Below, one piece after another: positions 13,981 to 22,840 of a stretch of DNA of 29,894 bases. Positions within the stretch are counted from its first letter, which is position 1, and each line of letters begins with the position of its first letter. The translations under genes were made by a program, and so were the position numbers. The notes beneath the pieces were generated by a model. The model saw nothing but the letters and a program-made list of their open reading frames with translations, ran no database searches and was not told the DNA's origin. The stretch is from a virus: IMG/VR virus record IMGVR_UViG_3300033571_000137, positions 1-29,894 of that record; one strand, given 5' to 3'.

Positions 13981-15895
13981 TACGATTGCAAGATTAGGCG
14001 TTCGCCTTGGCATTGATAGCGCCGAATTCACAAAAGGCATTGAGGCTGCTAAGAAAGACCTGTCTAATTTTGCATCGGCGGCTACCAATTACGCAGCGGT
14101 AGCATCTGCCGCATTTACCGCAATGACCTTTAAGGCGTTGCAGTTTGCAGACTCTATTGCTGATGTAGCCAAAGCAAACGATGTAGCAATTAGCACCGTC
14201 CTTCAGTTAAGTTCTGCCCTACAACAAAACGGCGGCAACGCTGAGAACGCCAGCAAGATGCTGTCGGCTTTTACGGCTTTTGTAGACAAGGCGGCAAGCG
14301 GTTCTTTTGAGGCACAAAAGGCATTCCAAGACGTTGGTGTAAGTCTAAAAGACATTGGCACATTGGATATGGAATCCTTGATGTCAAAAACGCTGGCTGG
14401 TCTTAACAAGATGCCAGACACATTGACTCGCAATGCAAGAGCAATGGATTTTTTCAGTAAAGCGGCTAAAGGCGTTGACATAGCTGGCTTGGCTGATGAC
14501 ATGGGCAAAGTGTCAACAATTACTGATAAGCAAACAAAATCTATTGAAGATGCTGCAAAGGCTTGGGATTTATTAGAGAAAACTACAAGAGATGCAATGG
14601 TGACATTCACCGCTTTCATTGGTACGCCAATGCTAAAGATGGCTGAATATCTCAATGAATTGCCTACATACATTAACAAGGCGACTATTGCTTTTCAGCG
14701 CATGGGCGATACGATTAGTTTTATTAATCGTTTGCAAGCCGCTGTGATCATGAAAGATTATGTTGCTTTAAAACAGATTGCAGAAGATTACAACAAAATA
14801 AAAGAAAATATTGAAAGCAAGGCTGGTGCAGATAATTATCTGTATGACAATCCAACTTCTCCAATAATTTCAAAAGATACAAGCGAAAAACGCAAAACAA
14901 AATTAGGCGTAGACCCAGAGGCGGTCAAAGCAGAAGCATTAAGACAACAGCAAATTCGTTTTAATATTTCACAGCGTCAGCGCGAAGGTAAAGAGATTGA
15001 AGACAACACCAAGCGTATGGTTGAGCAATTTGCAACGGAAAGTTTGCGTCAAGATGCTTATGCAAGAACTTTAAAAGATAAGCAAGCAGAGTTTGAGTTG
15101 GATATTGCTGGCAAGCAAATGCGTGAGGAAGATGTACGCCTTGCAAAAGACTTATTGCAAATTGAAAGCAATCGTGCTGAAAAAATAAGAGACATTAAAC
15201 TGAACAATGATCTAAACCTTGCGGCGCAAGAGCAACTAATTGATAGAGAAAACCAACTAGCAAACGAAGCAGAGCGACTAGCAAGGGCTAGAAACGAAGC
15301 CACAAGGGGATTGCGCGAAGGCACATTAGAGCAAGGCTTTGGCATGGCGATGGAAGAATATTTCCGTAATGCCGCTACTGCAATGGAGCGTGGACAGCAA
15401 ATCTTTACTTCTGTCATTGGCAACATGGGCGCTGCAATAGATAACTTTGTGCGAACTGGAAAGTTTGCATTCAAAGACTTTGCTAGAAGCATCATTCAAG
15501 ACATTATTGCTATTCAACTAAGAGCGCAAGCTACACAACTTTTAGGCATGGCTTTTTCTGGCTTTGGCGGCAAGTACACGCCAGGCTCTAGCAGTTTTGT
15601 CGGCCCAATGCCACAAGGCTTTGCTGATGGCGGTTCACCACCTGTAGGCGTTGCTTCACTTGTTGGAGAGCGTGGCCCTGAATTGTTTATTCCAAAAACA
15701 GCAGGAACAATCATTCCAAACAATTCACTTGCTAGTGCTATGGGTGGCGGTCAAACAATCAATTACAACGGCCCTTACATTGCCAACATGAGCGCTATTG
15801 ATACACAGTCAGCAACACAATTTTTGTCAAAGAATAAACAAACGATATGGGCGGTCAACCAATCCGCACAGCGTTCTTTACCTGTGAGCCGATAA
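13973..15895 (+). CDS. tape measure protein
   Basis: This 640-residue protein sets tail length and is ejected with DNA. It begins with a typical GIDSAEFTKGIEAAKKDLSNF helix, then hydrophobic helices (AVASAAFTAMTF), an extended charged coiled coil (about 310-445, rich in K/E/R/A), and the lambda gpH C-terminal domain (FVRTGKFAFKDFARSIIQDI...LRAQATQLL). It ends in GFADGGSPPVG..LVGERGPELFIP, the conserved motif after this domain. At about 1.5 angstrom per residue the tail would be about 95-100 nm. ATG overlaps the chaperone stop. Confidence 0.93.
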   Translation: MANTIARLGVRLGIDSAEFTKGIEAAKKDLSNFASAATNYAAVASAAFTAMTFKALQFADSIADVAKANDVAISTVLQLSSALQQNGGNAENASKMLSAFTAFVDKAASGSFEAQKAFQDVGVSLKDIGTLDMESLMSKTLAGLNKMPDTLTRNARAMDFFSKAAKGVDIAGLADDMGKVSTITDKQTKSIEDAAKAWDLLEKTTRDAMVTFTAFIGTPMLKMAEYLNELPTYINKATIAFQRMGDTISFINRLQAAVIMKDYVALKQIAEDYNKIKENIESKAGADNYLYDNPTSPIISKDTSEKRKTKLGVDPEAVKAEALRQQQIRFNISQRQREGKEIEDNTKRMVEQFATESLRQDAYARTLKDKQAEFELDIAGKQMREEDVRLAKDLLQIESNRAEKIRDIKLNNDLNLAAQEQLIDRENQLANEAERLARARNEATRGLREGTLEQGFGMAMEEYFRNAATAMERGQQIFTSVIGNMGAAIDNFVRTGKFAFKDFARSIIQDIIAIQLRAQATQLLGMAFSGFGGKYTPGSSSFVGPMPQGFADGGSPPVGVASLVGERGPELFIPKTAGTIIPNNSLASAMGGGQTINYNGPYIANMSAIDTQSATQFLSKNKQTIWAVNQSAQRSLPVSR

Positions 15896-15896
15896 T

Positions 15897-16577
15897 ATGA
15901 GCCTACAAACTATCCTATCAATTTGCGAGTATGTCGGCATCAACGATCAACGGTTTGTTGGTCAGACTGTTAGCCGCAACCAAAAGATCATCACATCTGA
16001 ATTGCTTACTGTAGTTCCGTTTGCTTTTGACATGAAGCCAATGAATTACCTTTTATATTCTCAAAATCGCGGAACATTAAATAGTTTACGAATTGCTGAC
16101 AAATCCCTTGAACAATATTTAAATTTTGGCTCTACTGGTTGGGTAAATTACATCAACTACCAAGGCGATATGACTTCAGGTCAAATTGCCGCTTGTCAAT
16201 GGCAGACTTCAAGCGCCAATAAAGTTCTGGTGCTTGGTAATCTTCCTGCAATTTCATCCTCTGCTTACATTGTGCGCGTGGGTGACTTTTGCCAAGTTGG
16301 TCGATATTCATATATTGCAACTGCTAATGTTCAGCGTGGTGGCGGTTCTACTGTAAACATTCCAGTACATAGAAACTTGATTGCTACATTGGCAAGCCCA
16401 GTAAATGCTGTGATTGGTCAATACGGCACAACCGCTTCGCTTGGTGGCTCTACTTATACGGGAATCACATTTCCAGTTGTATTGCGTGAATACCCTACAT
16501 ATACGCTTGTTCCAATGACCAATGATTCTTTCTTGCAATGGTCTGGCACATTCAAAGCCTTTGAAAGCGTACTATGA
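15897..16577 (+). CDS. distal tail-like / minor tail protein
   Basis: This 226-residue, mostly beta protein starts one base after the tape measure stop and ends overlapping the next gene by 4 bases. It occupies the Dit/gpM position directly after tape measure. Nothing diagnostic for a hydrolase or adhesin is seen. Repeated strand-turn patterns and Ser/Thr/Gly-rich segments (SSAYIVRVGDFCQVGRYSY) fit a baseplate ring protein. It is probably common in related phages, but I cannot name the family. Confidence 0.7.
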   Translation: MSLQTILSICEYVGINDQRFVGQTVSRNQKIITSELLTVVPFAFDMKPMNYLLYSQNRGTLNSLRIADKSLEQYLNFGSTGWVNYINYQGDMTSGQIAACQWQTSSANKVLVLGNLPAISSSAYIVRVGDFCQVGRYSYIATANVQRGGGSTVNIPVHRNLIATLASPVNAVIGQYGTTASLGGSTYTGITFPVVLREYPTYTLVPMTNDSFLQWSGTFKAFESVL

Positions 16578-17179
16578 ACGTAATCACGCCTGTTGATGGA
16601 ACAAATAATATTAGGTTTGCGGACTTTATCCGTATTACTACCCCAAGTGCAACTTATCGTTTTACCACTGCGCCAAACAACATTACGGTTTCTGCTGTAG
16701 ATGCTACTGCTTTTGATGCCGTTGGAGTCTTGATTAAGGTAGGAGAGGCGCAGCGCGACATTAAGAGTACAGCCAATGAAACGTCTGTATCAATGACAGG
16801 AATTGACACGGCAATGTTGGGTTGGGTTCTTGGTCAAAATGTCAAAGGCTCACAGATTGAAATGTGGCATGGTTTTTTTGACACAAACGGGGCGTTGATT
16901 ACAACTGGTGGCTCTGGTGGCCTATATCAGTTTTTTAACGGCTTCATTAATTCATTCTCTATTTCTGAACAATGGATGGAAGAAGTCAGAATGTATGTCG
17001 GCACAATTTCTGTTTCAGCATCATCAATCCAACTGATTCTTCAAAATCGTCAAGCTGGTCGATATACCAATAACAACTCATGGCAGTTTTACAACGGTGG
17101 TGATACTTCAATGAATCGTGTGAGTTTTATTGAAACAATCAATTACCAATTTGGCAAAGGTGCAAATGCGAATTCGTGA
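16574..17179 (+). CDS. minor tail protein, RDIKST-type baseplate protein
   Basis: This 201-residue beta-rich protein has the pattern 'F.RITTP..TYRF', 'QRDIKST.NETSVSMTGID' and, at the end, 'AGR.TN..SWQ..N.GDTSMNRV.FIETINYQFGK'. This pattern recurs in minor tail proteins beside J-like genes of many environmental siphophages. In gene order it corresponds to lambda gpL and probably links distal tail and tip. It overlaps upstream by 4 bases, and its last 14 bases overlap the next ORF. Confidence 0.72.
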   Translation: MNVITPVDGTNNIRFADFIRITTPSATYRFTTAPNNITVSAVDATAFDAVGVLIKVGEAQRDIKSTANETSVSMTGIDTAMLGWVLGQNVKGSQIEMWHGFFDTNGALITTGGSGGLYQFFNGFINSFSISEQWMEEVRMYVGTISVSASSIQLILQNRQAGRYTNNNSWQFYNGGDTSMNRVSFIETINYQFGKGANANS

Positions 17180-17612
17180 CGCATCACCGTTTGACATTCC
17201 AGCTTTACTGGATATGCTTCGGCGCTACAGAAAATTAACGCCATTGCCTTTTTTGGCAGAAGCTGATGATGCCGAGTATGTGACCCGTTTACTGACTGAA
17301 TTAATGGCTGGCAAGGGGTTGGTATTGGTTGCGGAAAATGAAAGCATTGTAGGTATGCTGATAGCCTCAATTGCGCCTAGCATTTGGTCGCCAAAGCACC
17401 TTTTGATGACTGAAATGGCATATTGGGTTGAGCCTGAATCCCGTGGTGGGACTGCTGGTTACAGATTGTTATCAGAATACCAACAGCGTGGCACAGCAAT
17501 GAAAAAAGAAAACAGAATCTCAAATTACTTAATTAGTAAAATGAGCAACAGCCCGAATCTTCAATTCCAGAAGTTCGGATTCGACAAACTAGAAGAATTT
17601 TGGGTGGCCTAA
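17166..17612 (+). CDS. GNAT-family N-acetyltransferase in the tail module
   Basis: This 148-residue protein has GNAT architecture: an N-terminal MRIRDASPFDIPALLDMLRRY strand-helix, 'LVLVAEN.ESIVGMLIA' beta strands, AYWVEPESRGG (acetyl-CoA-binding region, degenerate R-G-G-T-A in place of the Q/RxxGxG/A loop at 93-97) and a closing FGFDKLEEFW. The start is taken at 17166 because AAAGGTG lies 5 bases upstream; an in-frame start at 17130 falls inside the previous gene. Its place between the L-like and J-like genes, where lambda has K and I, suggests a role in modifying a tail or host protein. The substrate is unknown. Confidence 0.82.
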   Translation: MRIRDASPFDIPALLDMLRRYRKLTPLPFLAEADDAEYVTRLLTELMAGKGLVLVAENESIVGMLIASIAPSIWSPKHLLMTEMAYWVEPESRGGTAGYRLLSEYQQRGTAMKKENRISNYLISKMSNSPNLQFQKFGFDKLEEFWVA

Positions 17613-17613
17613 T

Positions 17614-20600
17614 ATGCCTGGTTCATTAATTGTCGCTGAGTTAGGACTTGTTGGGTTTCAAGCCGTTGCTACTGCTTTTGCCATTAATATGGTGGCATCT
17701 GCTATAGTGTCTAAGGCTTTGGCTCCTGATGGCCCAAACATGGGGGCTACGGCAACAAGCCCTAACCCTGGCAGTCGCGCCCAAGTTGCCCCTGCTGGCG
17801 ATAATAAAGTACCAGTTGTTTATGGTTCTGCTTACGTTGGCGGCATTGTTACTGATCTAAGCATTACTAGCGATAACCAAAATCTGTATTACGTTTTAGC
17901 GTTATCAGAAGTCACCAATACAGAAACTGGTGGAGCGCCAGACACATTTACATTTGGTGATGTGTATTGGGGCGGCAAAAAAGTAATTTTCAATGGCACA
18001 GATCAATACAAAGTAGATTCTTTGTTAGATGAATCAACAGGTTTATACGATACATCTGTTGCTGGTAAATTGGAAATTTACACATATAGAAACGGCTCTG
18101 GTTCTCCAACAAACTCAAGTTTTAGCGCCATCACAGTAATGCAAGACCCTGATCTTGTTTACCAGTGGGATTCTAATAAATTAATGAGCAATTGCGCTTT
18201 TGCAATTATCAAAATTACTTATAGCCAAACAGCAAACCTTACAGGTTTACAGCCTACAAAGTTTCAATTGACAAACAGCCGCTACAAGCCAGGCGATTGT
18301 TTCTTGGATTATTTAACTTCTGATCGGTATGGCGCAGCTATCCCATTGGCTTCAATTAACACAACAAGCCTGACTGCGTTAAATACATATTGCGATCAAT
18401 CTTTTACCTATACAACGTATAGCGGCACAACCACAACGCAAACACGTTTTAGGTTTGATGGAACCGTAGATACCGTTCAACCAGTAATGTCAAATCTTCA
18501 ATTGATGGCGGCTTGCTGTGATTGTTTAATTAAATATAACGAAATCACAGGGTTGTGGGGTGTAATTGTTCAGACACCAACCGTTGTGCCTGTAATGGAC
18601 ATTAATAACTCAAACATGGTGTCTGCTATTCAGATAACGCCAATTGATATTTCATCAAGCTACAACATTGCAGAAGTAAAGTTCCCCAACAGCACAAATC
18701 AAGATTCGTTCAATTCTGCTGTGTTTGATCTAGCAGTTGTTGACCCTTCTTTGCTTTATCCAAATGAACCAGTAAACAAACAAACAATTAGCCTTCCATT
18801 AGTAAATAATAGTGTTCGCGCTCAATATCTTGCTAATCGTTTCCTTAAAGCGGCAAGAGAAGATTTGCAACTTCAATGCGAAATCAATTATTCTGGCTTG
18901 CAATTAGAAGCTGGTGATGTAGTTACTGTTACTAATTCAAACTACGGTTGGACAGCAAAACAATTCCGCATTAACAAGGTAACTGAAAAATTTGCCGATG
19001 ATGGCTCAATTACTGTAGCTTTGGCTTTGTCAGAGTTTAACGCTGCTGTTTATGATGATGTTTCAATCACTCAATTTACGCCAGCACCAAACACAGGAAT
19101 TGGCGACCCTCTGTTTTTTGGCACATTAACAGCGCCAACAATTACTAACCTTCAGCCAAGCATTACCAACCCGTCATTTAGCGTATTGGTAACTTCTGCA
19201 AGTTCTGGCATCACGCAATATGCGGAGATTTGGTATTCGGCTTACGCTTCACCGACAGACGCACAGCGTATCTTTGCTGGTACGACTTCGGTAAACCCAG
19301 GCGGCAATCCGTTTAATCCAAGCGCCAGCATGGGCAACGTCACGCTTTCAAACATTCCAAGCGGCGATTGGTATTTTTCTGTCCGTATGGTCAACGCGCT
19401 TGGTTCTAGCATCTTTTCGCCATCATCTAGCGTATTGCGCTGGAGGCCAACAACTTTCCAATACACCGAGCGTTATGTTGTTGTGGCTTATGGTGACGAC
19501 CTAAGCGGAACTAATCTTTCTGCAAGTCCCCGTAATAAATCCTATTACGGTTTGCTAAATTCATCCGTATCTAACTTTTCAAGCAATCCTGCTGATTACA
19601 CATGGTACTTAGCACAGCCTACATTTGGAACTTCTGTTTATCTTTTGTTTAGCAATCGCACAGGTCGCAAGTTTAGTTTTGCCTCTGGCTTTGGCGAATA
19701 CGCAGCGGGGTCTGGTCAATTTGTGCCATTAACAACAGGGACTTATGACCCTTCAATTTGGAACGCGCTAGAAGACGGGGTTAATGCAATTGATCTTGAT
19801 GTGCGTACTGGGCAATTGATTGAAACAGGGACTACGACTATTGGCGCAGGTGAGATTGCAATTGCTAACAATGCAAACGGAAAAGTTGTTGCGTCTCTTG
19901 CTCAGTTATTGGATTTTGGCGCAGGTGTTCAAACCTTAACTGGTTCTGCATCAACTGTAACCATTGACATTTATGGTCGTGTGCTTGGCTTTACAACGCC
20001 AGATGGCTTTTATTACACAAGGTATAACGCAGTTGCTACTGCTGGTCAAACTGTATTTACACCAACTGCAAGACAAGCCAACTACATTACTGGAATGGAT
20101 TTGGTTTTCCAAAATGGAATGTTGCTTGATACAACCGAGTACACCGAAAACAGCACAACTGTGACATTAAGCAACGCTTGTGCCGTGGGTGACAACGTAT
20201 CTATTATTTCCATGAGAGCAATTGCACAAGGTAATACATATATTAGCCTTGCTATTACAGTTCAATCGGTTGCTTCGGCAACAGTAACATATACATCATT
20301 GCCATATCAAAACATTGTGGCTGGTGATGTTCACACTTTCTTAAATACTGGAACGCCTACGCAATACACGGTATCTTCATACAACGCAGCAACAAGCCAG
20401 ATCACTTACACAACTACAGTAACAAGTGTTTCTGCGGGTCAAACAATTTATGAATATCGGGCAAATGGCACAAGTTACAGGCCGTTCAGCCGTTGGACTG
20501 CATCAATTTCTTCTGTGTCTACTTACACCCCAACCACATGGGCGTTGCATAGCGGATTTGAAAAAATATATTTAAACGGCGCGTCAGTCAATGATCAAGA

Positions 20601-20919
20601 CTATGACTTGATTTCTGGCGCAATTACCAATTTTCCAGCCGCAGCCACAGGGCTTTTAACGCTTATACAATTTGCAGAAAACAACCAAACGATTCCAATT
20701 GGCAATCAACAAAGCGTTGCAGTTAATACGGTAGTTGGCGTTTCCACATACAACTACAATTTTGACCAAAATGCTTTTGAGTTGTACAACAACGGCGCTT
20801 TACAAATCATCACTTCAGATTACACTCAGGGTTCAAGTTCGTACACGTTGACCACAACACCAACAACTACTTTGAACTTACTTCAACAAACGACATATAC
20901 ACGCACAGGAGCCGCTTAA
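17614..20919 (+). CDS. tail tip protein, J-like (host specificity)
   Basis: This 1101-residue central tip protein forms the end of the tail and contacts the receptor. A hydrophobic N-terminal helix (LIVAELGLVGFQAVATAFAI) is followed by 'VPVVYGSAYVGG...VTDLS', a conserved opening of phage tail-tip proteins. The middle has a TipJ-like hub with 'SRYKPGDC.LDYLTSDRYG' and 'GDVVTVTNSNYGW'. Fibronectin-like beta segments follow. The C-terminal third holds three tandem bead modules, each with an NG turn (FQNGML, YLNGAS, YNNGAL) and a following 'Y' strand. It starts two bases after the GNAT gene. No internal stops or lesions. Confidence 0.9.
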   Translation: MPGSLIVAELGLVGFQAVATAFAINMVASAIVSKALAPDGPNMGATATSPNPGSRAQVAPAGDNKVPVVYGSAYVGGIVTDLSITSDNQNLYYVLALSEVTNTETGGAPDTFTFGDVYWGGKKVIFNGTDQYKVDSLLDESTGLYDTSVAGKLEIYTYRNGSGSPTNSSFSAITVMQDPDLVYQWDSNKLMSNCAFAIIKITYSQTANLTGLQPTKFQLTNSRYKPGDCFLDYLTSDRYGAAIPLASINTTSLTALNTYCDQSFTYTTYSGTTTTQTRFRFDGTVDTVQPVMSNLQLMAACCDCLIKYNEITGLWGVIVQTPTVVPVMDINNSNMVSAIQITPIDISSSYNIAEVKFPNSTNQDSFNSAVFDLAVVDPSLLYPNEPVNKQTISLPLVNNSVRAQYLANRFLKAAREDLQLQCEINYSGLQLEAGDVVTVTNSNYGWTAKQFRINKVTEKFADDGSITVALALSEFNAAVYDDVSITQFTPAPNTGIGDPLFFGTLTAPTITNLQPSITNPSFSVLVTSASSGITQYAEIWYSAYASPTDAQRIFAGTTSVNPGGNPFNPSASMGNVTLSNIPSGDWYFSVRMVNALGSSIFSPSSSVLRWRPTTFQYTERYVVVAYGDDLSGTNLSASPRNKSYYGLLNSSVSNFSSNPADYTWYLAQPTFGTSVYLLFSNRTGRKFSFASGFGEYAAGSGQFVPLTTGTYDPSIWNALEDGVNAIDLDVRTGQLIETGTTTIGAGEIAIANNANGKVVASLAQLLDFGAGVQTLTGSASTVTIDIYGRVLGFTTPDGFYYTRYNAVATAGQTVFTPTARQANYITGMDLVFQNGMLLDTTEYTENSTTVTLSNACAVGDNVSIISMRAIAQGNTYISLAITVQSVASATVTYTSLPYQNIVAGDVHTFLNTGTPTQYTVSSYNAATSQITYTTTVTSVSAGQTIYEYRANGTSYRPFSRWTASISSVSTYTPTTWALHSGFEKIYLNGASVNDQDYDLISGAITNFPAAATGLLTLIQFAENNQTIPIGNQQSVAVNTVVGVSTYNYNFDQNAFELYNNGALQIITSDYTQGSSSYTLTTTPTTTLNLLQQTTYTRTGAA

Positions 20920-21756
20920 ATGACTCAAGCCTTTAACCTTTCGCAGTTAGCGAATAACACCAACACAACTGGTCAGATTAACGCTGATACAGCTATTTAC
21001 AACACGGTTAACGTGGCAAATGGCGGAACAAACCTTTCTGCTACTCCTACTAACGGGCAATTGCCTATTGGTAACGGAACTGGCTATGCTCTAGCAACAC
21101 TTACTGCTGGAACTGGAATTGGCATTACCAACGGTGCTGGAACAATTACTATTACTAATTCATCTGCTGGAGGTGCAAGTGGACAGGCTTTTACTTCATC
21201 TGGCACTTTTACAATTCCCACAAACGTAACTGCATTAAAAGTCACTGTTGTTGGTGGTGGTGGCGGTGGCGGTAGTGGAACAACAAATACTTGCGGACAG
21301 GCTGGAGCTGGCGGTGGTGGCGGAGCCACGCTTATCAAATATTTAACTGGGCTAACTTCCGGCAACACGCTAGCGGTAACTGTTGGCTCTGCTGGTGCTG
21401 GTGGTACTAACGGTGGAACTGGTGGGACGTCTTCTGTTGCATCTGGAACACAGTCCATCACAACATTAACTTGCACTGGGGGTAGCGGCGGCGCTACTAA
21501 TGGGTATGCAACATATGTAGCCGGTGGAACAGCTACAAACGGCGATTTAAATGTGCCAGGGGGCGCTGGTATTCCTACCGGCGGTTTTGGCCAATACGGT
21601 GGTACTTCTGGACTTGGATATGGTGTAGGTGGTTTTGGAGCAACAATAACGTCAAATACAGCACGCGCTGGGTCAGGGTATGGTGGTGGTGGTGGTGGTG
21701 GATGGACTGGGGTTGGCGCGGCTGGTGCTGGTGGTATTGTAATTTTTGAATGGTAA
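20920..21756 (+). CDS. glycine-rich tail fibre / adhesin
   Basis: This 278-residue fibre immediately follows the J-like gene. The first 85 residues carry the common fibre linker 'NGGTNLSATPTNGQLPIGNGTGYALATLTAGTGI'. From about residue 90 the FTSSGTFTIP strand leads to a poly-glycine-rich receptor-binding domain similar to that in short gp38-type adhesins, with runs of 5-8 Gly such as [11 protein letters not shown]. The Gly domain ends with hydrophobic IVIFEW. A (TGG)7 tract at 21681-21701 encodes one Gly run and could vary in length in frame. Binding target unknown. Confidence 0.82.
   Translation: MTQAFNLSQLANNTNTTGQINADTAIYNTVNVANGGTNLSATPTNGQLPIGNGTGYALATLTAGTGIGITNGAGTITITNSSAGGASGQAFTSSGTFTIPTNVTALKVTVVGGGGGGGSGTTNTCGQAGAGGGGGATLIKYLTGLTSGNTLAVTVGSAGAGGTNGGTGGTSSVASGTQSITTLTCTGGSGGATNGYATYVAGGTATNGDLNVPGGAGIPTGGFGQYGGTSGLGYGVGGFGATITSNTARAGSGYGGGGGGGWTGVGAAGAGGIVIFEW
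21681..21701 (+). repeat. (TGG)7 microsatellite in the glycine-rich adhesin
   Basis: Seven perfect TGG units encode a short Gly run near the tip. Slippage would change Gly number without breaking the frame. Confidence 0.75.
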
Positions 21757-21765
21757 GAGTTAGCT

Positions 21766-21996
21766 ATGAAAGCACTTATTGCATCTAACGAACTTCGTGA
21801 AACAGGCTACCGTGTGGCTCAAGTCGAGCTTGACGCAAACATTTTTGGTGTTGCGGATATTTTGTTTTGGGTTGATTGCGCCAACAATGTTGTAGCTGAC
21901 CAGTTTTGGTATGACCCCGCTGACCAAACAATTAAGCCTATACCAGTTCCAGAACCTCAGGTACAGCCTACAACCCAAGGCGCTCAAACTTTGTGA
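21766..21996 (+). CDS. small hypothetical protein after fibre gene
   Basis: This 76-residue protein starts 9 bases after the adhesin. Its core (ASNELRETGYRVAQVELDANIFGVADILFWVDCANNVVADQFWYDP) looks like a small beta-rich fold with a Pro/Gln-rich tail (PIPVPEPQVQPTTQG). It could be a fibre chaperone or a small virion protein; I do not recognise the family. The end overlaps the cupin gene by 4 bases (GTGATGA), implying coupling. Confidence 0.6.
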   Translation: MKALIASNELRETGYRVAQVELDANIFGVADILFWVDCANNVVADQFWYDPADQTIKPIPVPEPQVQPTTQGAQTL

Positions 21997-22277
21997 TGAT
22001 TCAGGCAATCCCTTTTGTTCATCAAGTTACCTATGACGGTGCAACTTTAAATGTGTATCACGCAAACAAAGGTCAAGGGTTGCCTCGCCATGAACACGCT
22101 TACGCTCATCTGACTATGTGCCATGCAGGTTCGTGTTTGGTTACTAAAGAAGGCAAGTCAATCACAATGACCAAAGACACTCAGCCTGTTAACTTGCTTG
22201 CAGACGGGTGGCATGAAATTGAGGCTTTGGAAGACGGTACAGTGTTTGTAAATGTATTTGCAGAAAACAAGTATTGA
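21993..22277 (+). CDS. cupin-fold small protein
   Basis: This 94-residue single-domain cupin has a His cluster (LPRHEHAYAHLTMCHAGS, about 30-47) followed by strands ending in NLLADGWHEIEALEDGTVFVNVF, the second cupin motif with a conserved His (WHEI). Metal binding through the HxH and the late His is likely. What a phage uses this for is uncertain; sugar-binding or a dioxygenase-like role, or a fibre-related chaperone, are all possible. It ends 79 bases before the next gene, in a leader region containing tandem hairpins. Confidence 0.72.
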   Translation: MMIQAIPFVHQVTYDGATLNVYHANKGQGLPRHEHAYAHLTMCHAGSCLVTKEGKSITMTKDTQPVNLLADGWHEIEALEDGTVFVNVFAENKY

Positions 22278-22309
22278 CGTAAAATAAACCATAAGACAAG
22301 ACTTCGTAG

Positions 22310-22350
22310 CCCTGTGAGTACATAGGGAGCGTCACAACCTGAGTACAGGG
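22310..22350 (+). promoter_or_regulatory. tandem hairpins with identical AGTA loops in the leader of the second fibre set
   Basis: Hairpin 1 pairs 22310-22316 with 22321-22327 (CCCTGTG/CATAGGG, one G-T wobble) around loop AGTA (22317-22320). Hairpin 2 pairs 22338-22341 with 22346-22349 (CCTG/CAGG) around the same loop. The 3' arm of hairpin 2 overlaps the Shine-Dalgarno AGGGA (22347-22351), 5 bases before the ATG at 22357. The direct repeat TGAGTACA occurs at 22315-22322 and 22340-22347. This could be a translational operator or a DNA operator. No clear promoter is seen in the gap (22278-22356). Confidence 0.5.
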
Positions 22351-22356
22351 AAAGTT

Positions 22357-22839
22357 ATGGCTATTTTTTCTAAAAACACTCTGACGCAAGTGTCAGGGTT
22401 TGACAACCAGATCATCTCTGGTGAACTTGTCTACAACCAAAAAACATTTTGGAATCTGGCACTAGCCACAGAAGGTGTGCCAATTGATTTGACAGGCGCA
22501 ACGATTGACGCACAGATCATTCGCAGACAAATCTCAAACTTAGTAGATACCCGATACGGGCTAAGTTTTGACATTGCTGACTACACAGTTTCAACACCAA
22601 TCGCTGTCAACCTTACGATTGCTAATCGTGTGGACGCTGCTGGCACTTTTACCTTGGTGATTGATGAATCAGCTTGGTCTGTGCTGTCAACTGACCCACA
22701 GTTAGACATTAACGCAACTAGCCCTGTAGCGTTTAGTGGTCGCATCAAGATTGCATATCCAGCCGCAGGGACAACGCCAGCACAAGATTCAATCATCTTT
22801 TTGCTGTTCTTGGTTCGTTCTGATGGAGTTGTAAATTGA
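22357..22839 (+). CDS. fibre-associated structural protein, BppU-N-like
   Basis: This 160-residue beta-rich protein has the pattern '[17 protein letters not shown]', '[33 protein letters not shown]' and '[11 protein letters not shown]'. This resembles the N-terminal, tail-attachment domain of baseplate upper (BppU) proteins. It ends two bases before the collagen-like fibre gene, so it probably attaches that fibre to the tail. A purine-rich ribosome site lies in a hairpin (see leader). BppU likeness is a recollection. Confidence 0.65.
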   Translation: MAIFSKNTLTQVSGFDNQIISGELVYNQKTFWNLALATEGVPIDLTGATIDAQIIRRQISNLVDTRYGLSFDIADYTVSTPIAVNLTIANRVDAAGTFTLVIDESAWSVLSTDPQLDINATSPVAFSGRIKIAYPAAGTTPAQDSIIFLLFLVRSDGVVN

Positions 22840-22840
22840 T

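Noticed and set aside
22274-22302. TTGACG as a promoter for the second fibre set
   Set aside because: No acceptable -10 element occurs 15-19 bases downstream.
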